DNA from: Paenisporosarcina macmurdoensis
GTDB lineage: Bacteria > Bacillota > Bacilli > Bacillales_A > Planococcaceae
NCBI RefSeq assembly: GCF_042658845.1
Contig: NZ_JBHSRI010000038.1
Span: 62,001 to 126,000, forward strand
Direction: 5' to 3'
DNA: 64,000 nt
The notes under the pieces were generated by a model. That model was not told where the DNA came from. It made no database searches and saw only the letters and a program-made list of their open reading frames with translations. Numbering within the stretch: the stretch's first letter is position 1; the number at the start of each line of letters is the position of its first letter. This document shows, piece by piece, positions 33,428 through 41,708 of the stretch. Made by a program: the position numbers and the translations under genes.

Positions 33428-34621
33428 CTATAAACTTAGGAAATGCCCAAGTTTCGTTTTTTTGGTTTTCATATAAATTTCATTGTCTGTATGTGTCGGT
33501 ATTTCAATTGCTACGCGCTCAGTTACTTCTAAACCATAACCATCTATTCCAGCGATTTTTCTAGGGTTATTAGTCAAGAGCTTCATTTTGCCTACCCCTA
33601 AATCTCGTAAGATTTGTGCTCCGATTCCGTACTCTCGTAGGTCATCTGCAAAGCCTAGTTGTTGATTGGCTTCGACGGTATCCATACCTTGATCTTGAAG
33701 CGCATAGGCTTTTAGTTTGTTCATTAAGCCAATGCCACGACCTTCTTGGCGCAAATAAACTAGGACACCTGAGCCTGCTTCTTCAATTTGTTTTAATGAT
33801 GAATGCAGTTGTGCACCACAATCACATTTGCGAGATGCAAAAACATCGCCAGTCAAACATTCTGAATGAACACGAGTAAGAGTAGGAGTATCGGTTGTAA
33901 TCTGACCTTTAATGAGGGCAATATGTTCTTTGCCTGTCAAAGTTTCAGTGTAACCAACTACTTGGAAATCACCATATTCAGTTGGTAAAAGAATTTCAAC
34001 TTCACGTGTAATTAATTTTTCATTCTTTTGCTTGTAAGCAATTAATTCAGCGATGGTTAGGATGCCGATATTTAATCGTTCGGCAATAATGACGAGGTCA
34101 TCGAGTCTTGCCATGGAACCGTCTTCCTTCATAATCTCACAAATGACGCCAGCTGGAGCAGATCCTGCAAGCAAGGCTAAATCAACAGCAGCTTCTGTAT
34201 GTCCTGCACGCTTCAATACGCCGCCTTTTTTTGCAATCAAAGGGAAGACATGACCAGGTCGTTTGAAATCAGTCGCTTTCGATTCACTGTTAATCATTTG
34301 GAGAATCGTATGAGAACGTTCAAATGCACTAATACCAGTCGTTGTATCTTTATGATCCACACTGATAGTGAAAGCTGTCCCATAAGGATCTGTGTTTTGG
34401 TCTGTCATTAAACCAAATTGGAGTTGTTGCGCAATTTCCTCAGCTACCGGCACACAAATTAAGCCTTTACCTTCAGTGGCCATTAAATTAATGATTTCTG
34501 GAGTGGCAAATTCTGCAAGAGCAATAAAGTCACCCTCATTTTCACGATCTTCATCATCAACAACAATGATGGCTTGTCCTTTTGCTAATGCCTCAACTGC
34601 TTTTTCTACCGTATAAAACAT
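33428..34621 (-). CDS. ribBA: Bifunctional DHBP synthase / GTP cyclohydrolase II
   Basis: A 397-residue fusion. Residues 1-200 are 3,4-dihydroxy-2-butanone-4-phosphate synthase (DDEDRENEGDF, GHVFPLIA, GHTEAAVDL); residues 205-397 are GTP cyclohydrolase II (RVHSECLTGDVFASRKCDCG with the zinc Cys residues, then YLRQEGRGIGLMNKLKAY). Together they supply both precursors of riboflavin. TAGGAGG precedes the ATG. It is 15 bases downstream of ribE and 12 bases upstream of ribH. Confidence 0.97.
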   Translation of the reverse strand: MFYTVEKAVEALAKGQAIIVVDDEDRENEGDFIALAEFATPEIINLMATEGKGLICVPVAEEIAQQLQFGLMTDQNTDPYGTAFTISVDHKDTTTGISAFERSHTILQMINSESKATDFKRPGHVFPLIAKKGGVLKRAGHTEAAVDLALLAGSAPAGVICEIMKEDGSMARLDDLVIIAERLNIGILTIAELIAYKQKNEKLITREVEILLPTEYGDFQVVGYTETLTGKEHIALIKGQITTDTPTLTRVHSECLTGDVFASRKCDCGAQLHSSLKQIEEAGSGVLVYLRQEGRGIGLMNKLKAYALQDQGMDTVEANQQLGFADDLREYGIGAQILRDLGVGKMKLLTNNPRKIAGIDGYGLEVTERVAIEIPTHTDNEIYMKTKKTKLGHFLSL

Positions 34622-34636
34622 ATAGAAACCTCCTAT

Positions 34637-35266
34637 TTAATATCCGTGTTCTGATAGCCATTCTTTCGACATGTTGGATTTTGATAAATGAATGCGCTCT
34701 GTATATTTAGCGAGCATGTCACACTCAATATTTACTTTATCTCCAATACCTTTGTCTCCAAGTAGTGAATCGCTTTGTGTTGTAGGAATCAAGGAAATAG
34801 AAATCGATGATTGATCAACATGAAAAATAGTAAGAGATGTCCCATCGACTGCAACAGAGCCTTTTAACATCATGTATTTCATTAGACTAGGTTCTATTTC
34901 AATCTTTTTGGTGATGGCATTGGTTTCTTTTCTGATAGAGCGGATAACACCGATTCCATCGATGTGCCCACTAACAAAGTGACCACCAAATCGTCCATTT
35001 GCAGCCATTGCACGCTCCAAATTGACACGAGAGTTGGATGATAATTTTGCTAATGTGGTCGATTTAAACGTTTCCGGTATAACGTCGACAACAAACAAAT
35101 CTTTCGTGAACGAAGAGACCGTTAAACAAACGCCATTAACCGATATGCTATCGCCTCTTTTGACATCCTCTAAAACCGTTTTTGCTCGAATGGTTAATTC
35201 GAGTGCGTGTGGCTTTCGTTGAATGGATGTAACAGAGCCAATTTCTTCAATGATACCCGTGAACAA
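34637..35266 (-). CDS. ribE: Riboflavin synthase alpha subunit
   Basis: A 209-residue lumazine-binding-repeat protein that dismutates two lumazines to riboflavin. Two homologous barrels are seen, starting FTGIIEEIGSV and, in the second half, FVSGHIDGIGVI. The true start is TTG 35266: it gives the family N terminus Met-Phe-Thr-Gly-Ile-Ile and lies 9 bases after AGGAGG. Upstream in-frame ATGs would add an unrelated 47-residue tail. In B. subtilis ribD precedes this gene in the operon; here the preceding 380 bases hold no ribD. Confidence 0.95.
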   Translation of the reverse strand: MFTGIIEEIGSVTSIQRKPHALELTIRAKTVLEDVKRGDSISVNGVCLTVSSFTKDLFVVDVIPETFKSTTLAKLSSNSRVNLERAMAANGRFGGHFVSGHIDGIGVIRSIRKETNAITKKIEIEPSLMKYMMLKGSVAVDGTSLTIFHVDQSSISISLIPTTQSDSLLGDKGIGDKVNIECDMLAKYTERIHLSKSNMSKEWLSEHGY

Positions 35267-35650
35267 ATTCTTTATCCTCCTGACTGAAAAGAACATTAAA
35301 GGCTTACTTTTGATAGAGATAGAATTTTTTTGCGGAATAATACAATCGGCAAAAAAAACCGTCTTTACGATATGGGTGAAACGACTTAAGTTGAAAAGGT
35401 AGAGCAATTGAAAATAGGTTTTGGTTTTTTTCCACCATGGGGCAAACGGGTGGTAAGGAAAGGGAAGTATAGAAGTACCTCGTTCTCGTTAATGAAATGA
35501 CTCTAAACCATGACAAAAAATCTCCTCACGACAGTGAGAAAGCCAGAATTTAAGGTATTTATTAAGAAGACTGAAGTAATTGATGTGTAATGGAATGTGA
35601 AAATGCTCAATTAAGTGTTTTGTGAGCATAACAAATAAACCTCTTTTTAT
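35267..35650 (-). promoter_or_regulatory. Leader between FMN riboswitch and ribE, no ribD
   Basis: About 380 bases of leader RNA. A terminator candidate lies at 35539-35512 on minus (CTCAC-TGTC-GTGAG then GAGATTTTTT). A 46-codon frame starts with ATG 35629 after AAGAGG, but its product is rich in His, Leu and Phe, resembles nothing I know, and is not RibD; I treat it as doubtful. The T-rich segment before ribE is otherwise featureless. Confidence 0.6.
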
Positions 35651-35786
35651 TCTTCTCCCATCCAGACTATACTGTCGGTGTTGGATTTGCACCAACTCCA
35701 CCGCTACTTTTTCAAGCACCGGGTCACGGACTTACAAACTTTCATTTGCTCACCGCCGGTAAGGAATTTCACCTTGCCCCGAAGAA
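35651..35786 (-). ncRNA. FMN riboswitch (RFN element)
   Basis: On minus the conserved blocks appear in order: TTCGGGGCAAGGTGAAATTC, CCGGCGGTGAGC, GTCCGTGACCCGGTG, CGGTGGAGTTGGTGCAAATC, CCGACAGTATAGTCTGGATG and GGGAGAAG. It senses FMN and switches off the riboflavin operon. The expression platform is probably the terminator in the following leader. Confidence 0.97.
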
Positions 35787-35976
35787 TATAAAGTGACTAT
35801 TTGTCTTTTTAATAGTAGCACAATTGTATGTAAATGATAAATTCATTTGCATAATACTACTCGCTGCGATTTTGTAGATGTTTTTCAGTCATATAAAGAT
35901 GTACAAGTCAATATAATTCGTCTGAATTTTGTGATAACATGAACTTGTTCATTAATTTTGCAAAGGGGGAGCTTAC

Positions 35977-37611
35977 ATGTTAAAGCAGCAAACAGTAGGA
36001 GTTGTAGTTCGAGAAATAGCAAAAAGCTATCCGGATACTGAAGCATACGTATATCCAGAACATAAAATACGTAAAACATATGAGCAATTTAATCAAGAAA
36101 CGGATGACTTAGCAAAGGCCTTCATGGGGATGGGGATTGCAAAAGGTGAGCACGTTGCTATTTGGTCAGACAATAAACGCGAATGGCTATTGAGTCAATT
36201 TGCTACTGGTAAAATGGGTGCCGTGCTCGTTACCGTGAATACCAATTACCAAGAAAAAGAACTTGGCTACTTGTTGAATCAATCCGATGCAACAACGCTG
36301 ATTTTGGGTGAAGAATTTAAGGGTACTTCATACATAGATGTAATTAATGCGGTGTGTCCAGAAGTGAAGAATTCAGAAAAAGGAAATATACAATCTGAAC
36401 ATTTACCATTTTTTAAGCGCGTCATTGTCATGAGCGAAAATAAGTATCCGGGCATTTATACATGGAGCGAGTTTGAAGCACATGCATCTAAGATTACGGA
36501 TCAAGAGCTTGATGAAAGACTAAATATGTTGCACGTTGATGATGTCATTAACATTCAATACACTTCGGGAACAACTGGTTTTCCAAAAGGTGTCATGCTT
36601 ACACATATGAACATCGTCAACAATGCGCAAATAATCGGTGACTTTATGAAGTTAACACCATTAGACCGATTATGTATTCCTGTTCCATTTTTCCATTGCT
36701 TCGGTTGTGTATTAGGGACGTTAGCTGCAGTAACACATGGGACTACGATGGTATTACTTGAACAATTCGACCCAAAAAGAGTGTTACAAGCTGTGCAAGA
36801 TGAAAAATGTACGGGCCTTCACGGGGTACCAACCATGTTTATTGCCGAACTAAATTATCCAGATTATAAACAATTTGATACATCTTCACTACGCACAGGA
36901 ATTATGGCTGGTTCGCCTTGTCCAATAGAAGTAATGAAAAAAGTCATCGAAGACATGGGAGCAAAGGAAATAACCATTTGTTATGGACAAACCGAATCTT
37001 CGCCAGTTATTACACAAACGCAATCAGATGATGCTATCGAAAAACGAGTAGCTACTGTTGGAAAACCACATCCACACGTAGAAGTGAAAATTATTGATCC
37101 TGCTACTAATGAAGATGCGCCAATTGGAACTCCTGGTGAATTGTGTACTCGTGGCTATCACATTATGAAAGGTTACTACAAGAATGAAGAAGGCACTCAT
37201 GCTGCAATTGACAGTGAAGGTTGGCTTCATACAGGGGATATCGCGATTATAGATAGCGAAGGATATATCGAAATTACTGGAAGAATAAAAGATATGGTCA
37301 TTCGTGGTGGAGAAAATGTCTATCCCCGTGAACTTGAAGAATTCTTATATCAACATCCAAGTATTCAAGACGTTCAAGTAGTTGGCGTTCCAGATCCTAA
37401 ATATGGTGAAGAATTAATGGCTTGGATAATTGCAAAAGAAGGGGTAACAATAAGTGCAGAAGAAATTCGTTCATATTGCAAAGGGAAAATTTCACATCAC
37501 AAAATTCCGCGCTATATCGAATTTACCGAATCGTATCCGATGACAGCATCAGGTAAAATCCAAAAGTATCTTTTGCGTGAAATGTCTAAAGAAAAAATTC
37601 CGACAGCATAA
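35977..37611 (+). CDS. AMP-dependent acyl-CoA synthetase
   Basis: A 544-residue ANL-superfamily enzyme that activates a carboxylic acid as acyl-AMP and transfers it to CoA. The AMP-binding motif YTSGTTGFPKGVMLTH (about 190-205), CYGQTESSP, LHTGDIAIID and ITGRIKDMVIRGGENVYP with the C-terminal catalytic Lys in SGKIQKY are intact. The sequence resembles medium- and long-chain fatty-acyl-CoA synthetases (YngI/AcsA-like). AAAGGGGGAG precedes the ATG. It is monogenic; a symporter gene follows after 145 bases. Confidence 0.9.
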   Translation: MLKQQTVGVVVREIAKSYPDTEAYVYPEHKIRKTYEQFNQETDDLAKAFMGMGIAKGEHVAIWSDNKREWLLSQFATGKMGAVLVTVNTNYQEKELGYLLNQSDATTLILGEEFKGTSYIDVINAVCPEVKNSEKGNIQSEHLPFFKRVIVMSENKYPGIYTWSEFEAHASKITDQELDERLNMLHVDDVINIQYTSGTTGFPKGVMLTHMNIVNNAQIIGDFMKLTPLDRLCIPVPFFHCFGCVLGTLAAVTHGTTMVLLEQFDPKRVLQAVQDEKCTGLHGVPTMFIAELNYPDYKQFDTSSLRTGIMAGSPCPIEVMKKVIEDMGAKEITICYGQTESSPVITQTQSDDAIEKRVATVGKPHPHVEVKIIDPATNEDAPIGTPGELCTRGYHIMKGYYKNEEGTHAAIDSEGWLHTGDIAIIDSEGYIEITGRIKDMVIRGGENVYPRELEEFLYQHPSIQDVQVVGVPDPKYGEELMAWIIAKEGVTISAEEIRSYCKGKISHHKIPRYIEFTESYPMTASGKIQKYLLREMSKEKIPTA

Positions 37612-37756
37612 TCCGACATATTTCCCGGGAAATAGGAAATAGCTGTTAAACGTTGGTAATTCAGTGTTTCACTAAAAAAGATATGCTCGTTCTTCTTCTA
37701 ATGGCGTGTTATGATGAGTTTGAATTACTCACAATATTCTCAAAGGAGGAATAAAT

Positions 37757-39247
37757 ATGTCCGATACTGGATATCAATTGATTGCTATTATTATTTATAT
37801 GGCTGCCATGCTTATCATCGGTTACTATTCTTTCAGACGTACGTCAAACTTAACCGATTACATGTTAGGTGGTCGTTCACTAGGGCCTGCCGTTACAGCA
37901 CTTAGTGCAGGTGCCGCAGATATGTCTGGTTGGTTGCTGATGGGACTACCGGGAGCTATTTATGTATCTGGTTTAGTAGAGGCTTGGATTGCAGTTGGTT
38001 TAACTGCAGGAGCTTACTTAAACTGGTTGTTAGTAGCACCACGTTTACGCGCGTATTCTCAAGTGTCTAATGATTCCATTACGATTCCTAGTTATTTAGA
38101 AAATCGTTTGAAAGACACATCTAGATCCTTACGAATCGTGTCTGGAATCATCATTCTAATCTTCTTTACGTTTTATGTATCATCAGGAATGGTTGCAGGT
38201 GGAATATTCTTCAAAAGTTCATTTGGACTTGATTACCACACTGGCTTACTTATCGTTTCTGCAGTCGTAATTGCCTATACCTTGTTCGGTGGTTTCCTAG
38301 CCGTAAGTTATACAGACTTCGTTCAAGGCATAATCATGTTCTTAGCTTTAATTTTAGTGCCGGTTATTGGTATTTTTTATGTAGGCGGTTTCGGAGGTGC
38401 GGCAGAAAGTATTCGCGCTGTAGACCCTTCACACTTAAGTATGCTTGAAGGTGCATCTGTATTAGGCGTACTTTCAGCTGTAGCATGGGGCCTTGGCTAC
38501 TTTGGTCAACCACATATCATTGTACGCTTTATGGCTATTAACTCAGTAAAAGAAACAAAACAAGCAAGACGTATCGGTATGGGTTGGATGATATTAAGTA
38601 TTCTTGGAGCACTTGCTACAGGCTTAATTGGTATCGCTTATTACCAACAAAATGCTACTGCATCGTTAACGGATCCAGAAGCTGTGTTTATTGATTTGGG
38701 ACAAATTATTTTCCATCCTTTCATCGCAGGGATTATGTTAGCTGCTGTGTTAGCCGCGATTATGAGTACAATATCTTCTCAATTAATCGTTACTTCATCT
38801 GCATTGATTGAAGATTTATATAAAATTGTATCGAAAAAGGAATCATCAGACAAAAAGTATGTCACATTGGGACGTATGGCTGTTTTAGTTGTTTCTTTAA
38901 TAGCTATGTTCCTAGCATGGGAGCAAAGTAAATCGATCTTAGATTTAGTTGCATATGCATATGCATGGGCAGGATTTGGTGCTGCGTTTGGTCCTATTAT
39001 TTTGCTATCTCTTTTCTGGAGAAAGCTAACAACATGGGGCGCACTATCTGGTATGGTCGTTGGTGCGATTACCGTTGTGATATGGGGCAACAATGAATAT
39101 CTAACAGGCTTAATGTATGAAATAGTTCCAGGCTTTATTCTGTGCTTAATATTGGCTGTAGTCGTTAGTCTTATGACTTATCGCAAAAACACAGAAATCG
39201 AACGTGAATTTGATGCAACAATAGAACTTCTAAACGAAGAAAAGTAA
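37757..39247 (+). CDS. putP: Sodium/proline symporter (PutP type)
   Basis: A 496-residue sodium:solute symporter with about 13 membrane helices. The helix-2 motif LGPAVTALSAGAADMSGWLLMGLPGA and ending region match PutP/OpuE proline transporters, including the conserved Asp in AGAADMSGW and the GGFLAVSYTDFVQG segment. It brings in proline with Na+, either as nutrient or osmoprotectant. AAAGGAGG lies before the ATG. A strong terminator follows. Confidence 0.92.
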   Translation: MSDTGYQLIAIIIYMAAMLIIGYYSFRRTSNLTDYMLGGRSLGPAVTALSAGAADMSGWLLMGLPGAIYVSGLVEAWIAVGLTAGAYLNWLLVAPRLRAYSQVSNDSITIPSYLENRLKDTSRSLRIVSGIIILIFFTFYVSSGMVAGGIFFKSSFGLDYHTGLLIVSAVVIAYTLFGGFLAVSYTDFVQGIIMFLALILVPVIGIFYVGGFGGAAESIRAVDPSHLSMLEGASVLGVLSAVAWGLGYFGQPHIIVRFMAINSVKETKQARRIGMGWMILSILGALATGLIGIAYYQQNATASLTDPEAVFIDLGQIIFHPFIAGIMLAAVLAAIMSTISSQLIVTSSALIEDLYKIVSKKESSDKKYVTLGRMAVLVVSLIAMFLAWEQSKSILDLVAYAYAWAGFGAAFGPIILLSLFWRKLTTWGALSGMVVGAITVVIWGNNEYLTGLMYEIVPGFILCLILAVVVSLMTYRKNTEIEREFDATIELLNEEK

Positions 39248-39252
39248 CTTTC

Positions 39253-39286
39253 AACCCACAACTTTCACTAGTTGTGGGTTTTTTTG
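39253..39286 (+). terminator. Terminator of putP
   Basis: AACCCACAACT and AGTTGTGGGTT arms around TTCACT, then a run of T. Confidence 0.93.
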
Positions 39287-39294
39287 AATTTCGA

Positions 39295-39323
39295 TTGACC
39301 GATTGGTCAGTTAAGCATATAGT
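39295..39323 (+). promoter_or_regulatory. Promoter with overlapping TetR-type operator
   Basis: TTGACC at 39295-39300, a 17-base spacer and TATAGT at 39318-39323. The palindrome TGACC-GATT-GGTCA (39296-39309) covers the -35 box and part of the spacer; this is the classic layout for a TetR-family repressor, and a TetR gene lies third in the operon. Confidence 0.75.
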
Positions 39324-39369
39324 GAAGAATAATAGGTATATAGTTTCTTATAAGAGGGAGGTTTTTGAT

Positions 39370-40269
39370 ATGAATGTCATTGAAATAAACAATTTAACAA
39401 AACGTTATGGGAAATCACGTGGAATCGAAGACATCTCGTTTCAAGTAGCCGAAGGTGAGATATTTGGTTTCATTGGACCAAATGGATCAGGTAAAAGTAC
39501 AACAATACGTACATTATTAAACTTTTTGTACCCGACGAGTGGAACTGCAAAAATTCTTGGAAAAGACATGGTGAAGGATTCAACATACATTCGGCAACAT
39601 ATTGGCTACTTGCCTTCCGAAGTTCACTACTATGATGATATGAAAGTAAATGAGTTGTTTAAATTTTCTTCTGGCTTCTATCCTGGAGATACATCACAGC
39701 ATGCAATGCAATTGGCTACACGTTTGCAATTAGATACGACTCGAAAAATTGAAGATTTATCTTTTGGTAATAAGAAAAAGGTCGGAATTATTCAAGCACT
39801 TATGCATGAACCAAAATTATTAATATTAGATGAACCCACCGCAGGTCTTGACCCGCTAATGCAATCTATCTTTTTTGACCTGTTAAAAGAGCTACAACAA
39901 AAAGGAACGACGATTTTCTTCTCTTCTCATTATCTAAGTGAAGTTCAAAAGTTATGTAATCGAGTAGGCATTATCAAAGAAGGTCGAATGATTAAAATTG
40001 AGAATATGGAAGATATGCGGGCTAAGCAATTTAAAAAAGTGCATCTGCATTTTCATGAGAAATTTGAAAATACGTTTCGAATTGAAGGAGTTTTACAAGA
40101 ACATATAACTGATACGAGTTACGAATTTATTTATAACGGCCATACACGAGATTTATTAGAACAATTACGATCTGTACCTTTTTATGACATAACCATTGAA
40201 GAACCATCTCTTGAAGAAGTGTTCATGCACTATTACGAAAAAGAAGAGGGGGATCAACATGGTCTTTAA
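39370..40269 (+). CDS. ABC transporter ATP-binding protein
   Basis: A 299-residue ABC ATPase: Walker A GPNGSGKST, Q-loop GYLPSEVHYY, signature region LSFGNKKKVGII (a variant of LSGGQ typical of ABC-2 exporters), Walker B LLILDEPTAGLDPL and the H-loop SSHYLSE. The C-terminal 80 residues are the extra domain seen in YhcG/EcsA-type exporters. ATG 39370 has GGGAGG 8 bases before it. It overlaps the permease gene by 11 bases. Substrate unknown; a lipid or drug is likely, given the TetR regulator. Confidence 0.93.
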   Translation: MNVIEINNLTKRYGKSRGIEDISFQVAEGEIFGFIGPNGSGKSTTIRTLLNFLYPTSGTAKILGKDMVKDSTYIRQHIGYLPSEVHYYDDMKVNELFKFSSGFYPGDTSQHAMQLATRLQLDTTRKIEDLSFGNKKKVGIIQALMHEPKLLILDEPTAGLDPLMQSIFFDLLKELQQKGTTIFFSSHYLSEVQKLCNRVGIIKEGRMIKIENMEDMRAKQFKKVHLHFHEKFENTFRIEGVLQEHITDTSYEFIYNGHTRDLLEQLRSVPFYDITIEEPSLEEVFMHYYEKEEGDQHGL

Positions 40270-41056
40270 AAAAGAATGGAAAAGAGCGCAAAAAGCATTG
40301 TGGATATGGGTTATAGCACTCGGAGGTATGTCTTTTCTAATCATGAGTATTTATCCTCAATTTGCTGAAAATAAAGATCAACTGCAGGAATTAATGAAAC
40401 TTTACCCAGAAGCGATGCTCAAAGCGTTTAACATTGATCAACTGGGTTTCGATAGTGCATTAGGCTTTTATGCAATAGAAGGCTATTTATTCGTAACACT
40501 TTTCGGCAGTATTTATGCAGCCCTATTAGCAGGTGGGATATTAGTAAAAGAAGAGAGCGATCGGACGATTGAATTTTTATTAGCAAAACCCATTTCAAGA
40601 ACACAAGTGGTCATACAAAAAGCTGCTGCGGTTGCCTTGGTTTTATTCGTATTCAACGTCGTTTTGACAATTATCAACTATATCGGATTCGGAATTGCGG
40701 ATGATAATCAAGTAGATTTGAAAACATTCTTCATGATATCCTTAGCACCATTCTTGTTGCATTTGACATTTGCTGCCCTTTCTTTTGGTATTTCTGCATT
40801 TTTCCGCAAGCAAAGACTTGTAACATCCATGTCGTTGGCGATTGTACTATTTAGTTACTTTATGAGCATTGTTTCAAGTATTTCTGACAAACTAGCTGGT
40901 TTAAAGTGGATTACACCGTTTGAATATGTCAGTTCAGGTTATATCATTGAGCATGTAGCAATCAAACCAGCTTATTTAATTATCATGGTTTTGGTGATAG
41001 GCATTTCAGTAGCTATCGCTATTTGGAAGTACCATAAAAAGGATTTGATCGTGTAA
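40259..41056 (+). CDS. ABC-2 type permease
   Basis: A 265-residue membrane protein with six hydrophobic helices. The loop GGILVKEESDRTIEFLLAKPISRTQVV is typical of ABC-2 permeases (ABC2_membrane_2/3). It partners the ATPase encoded just upstream. GAGGGGGAT precedes ATG 40259; an earlier in-frame ATG would lie deep inside the ATPase gene. Confidence 0.9.
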   Translation: MVFKKEWKRAQKALWIWVIALGGMSFLIMSIYPQFAENKDQLQELMKLYPEAMLKAFNIDQLGFDSALGFYAIEGYLFVTLFGSIYAALLAGGILVKEESDRTIEFLLAKPISRTQVVIQKAAAVALVLFVFNVVLTIINYIGFGIADDNQVDLKTFFMISLAPFLLHLTFAALSFGISAFFRKQRLVTSMSLAIVLFSYFMSIVSSISDKLAGLKWITPFEYVSSGYIIEHVAIKPAYLIIMVLVIGISVAIAIWKYHKKDLIV

Positions 41057-41688
41057 TGAACCTAGAAGTTGATGAGAAAAATGAAAGAATATTTCAAGCA
41101 GCTAAAGAACAATTCGCATTACATGGCTATCATCAAACTTCAACTAATTTAATCGCAGAGCATGCGGATGTCTCCAAAGCGCTTATTTTTCATCATTTTA
41201 AATCGAAAAAGAAGCTGTATTTGTTCATTATTGAGCGCTCAATTGATGTAATGCAGAGTTCTTTTGAAAAGGAATGGTACACAGATAAAACCAAAGATTT
41301 TTTTGAAATGATGAAAAAACTTGTAAGTATTAAAATGACAATTGCAATCAAGTATCCTATGGACAATAAATTGCTTATGCAGGCTTTTCACTCTCCACCA
41401 AAAGAAATTGCACAAGAGCTGCAGCTGTTAGTAATTGAAAAATCACAGGCTATGCAAACGCTAAGTGACGATACTATTTTTAGCTTACTCACACCTCTTT
41501 CTATTCGTGAAGGTGTAGAACTTGAGCACGCGAAAAATTTAATTCGCATAGTATTTGATTCTTTCGCTCAGCGAATAGTTGGTGAATACGATGGAAGATA
41601 TGAAGAAATGGTCTATAACACCGAAGTGATTCTTGCTGATATGGATGCAATCATTGATTTATTGAAATATGGTGTTTACAAAAAGTAG
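41056..41688 (+). CDS. TetR/AcrR family regulator
   Basis: A 210-residue repressor with a TetR N-terminal helix-turn-helix (about 10-55: AAKEQFALHGYHQTSTNLIA then ADVSKALIFHHFKSKKKLY). The ligand domain has no recognisable specificity. Its ATG overlaps the permease stop (TAATG), so it is cotranscribed with the exporter and very probably represses the operon at the TGACC-GATT-GGTCA palindrome at 39296-39309. Confidence 0.93.
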   Translation: MNLEVDEKNERIFQAAKEQFALHGYHQTSTNLIAEHADVSKALIFHHFKSKKKLYLFIIERSIDVMQSSFEKEWYTDKTKDFFEMMKKLVSIKMTIAIKYPMDNKLLMQAFHSPPKEIAQELQLLVIEKSQAMQTLSDDTIFSLLTPLSIREGVELEHAKNLIRIVFDSFAQRIVGEYDGRYEEMVYNTEVILADMDAIIDLLKYGVYKK

Positions 41689-41708
41689 GAGCTGCGGAGG
41701 TGAATGTC

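Noticed and set aside
35489..35629. 46-codon frame with RBS in the rib leader as a RibD remnant
   Set aside because: No residue pattern of RibD (deaminase HAE and PCxxxGxTPPC) is visible; only noted in the leader entry.
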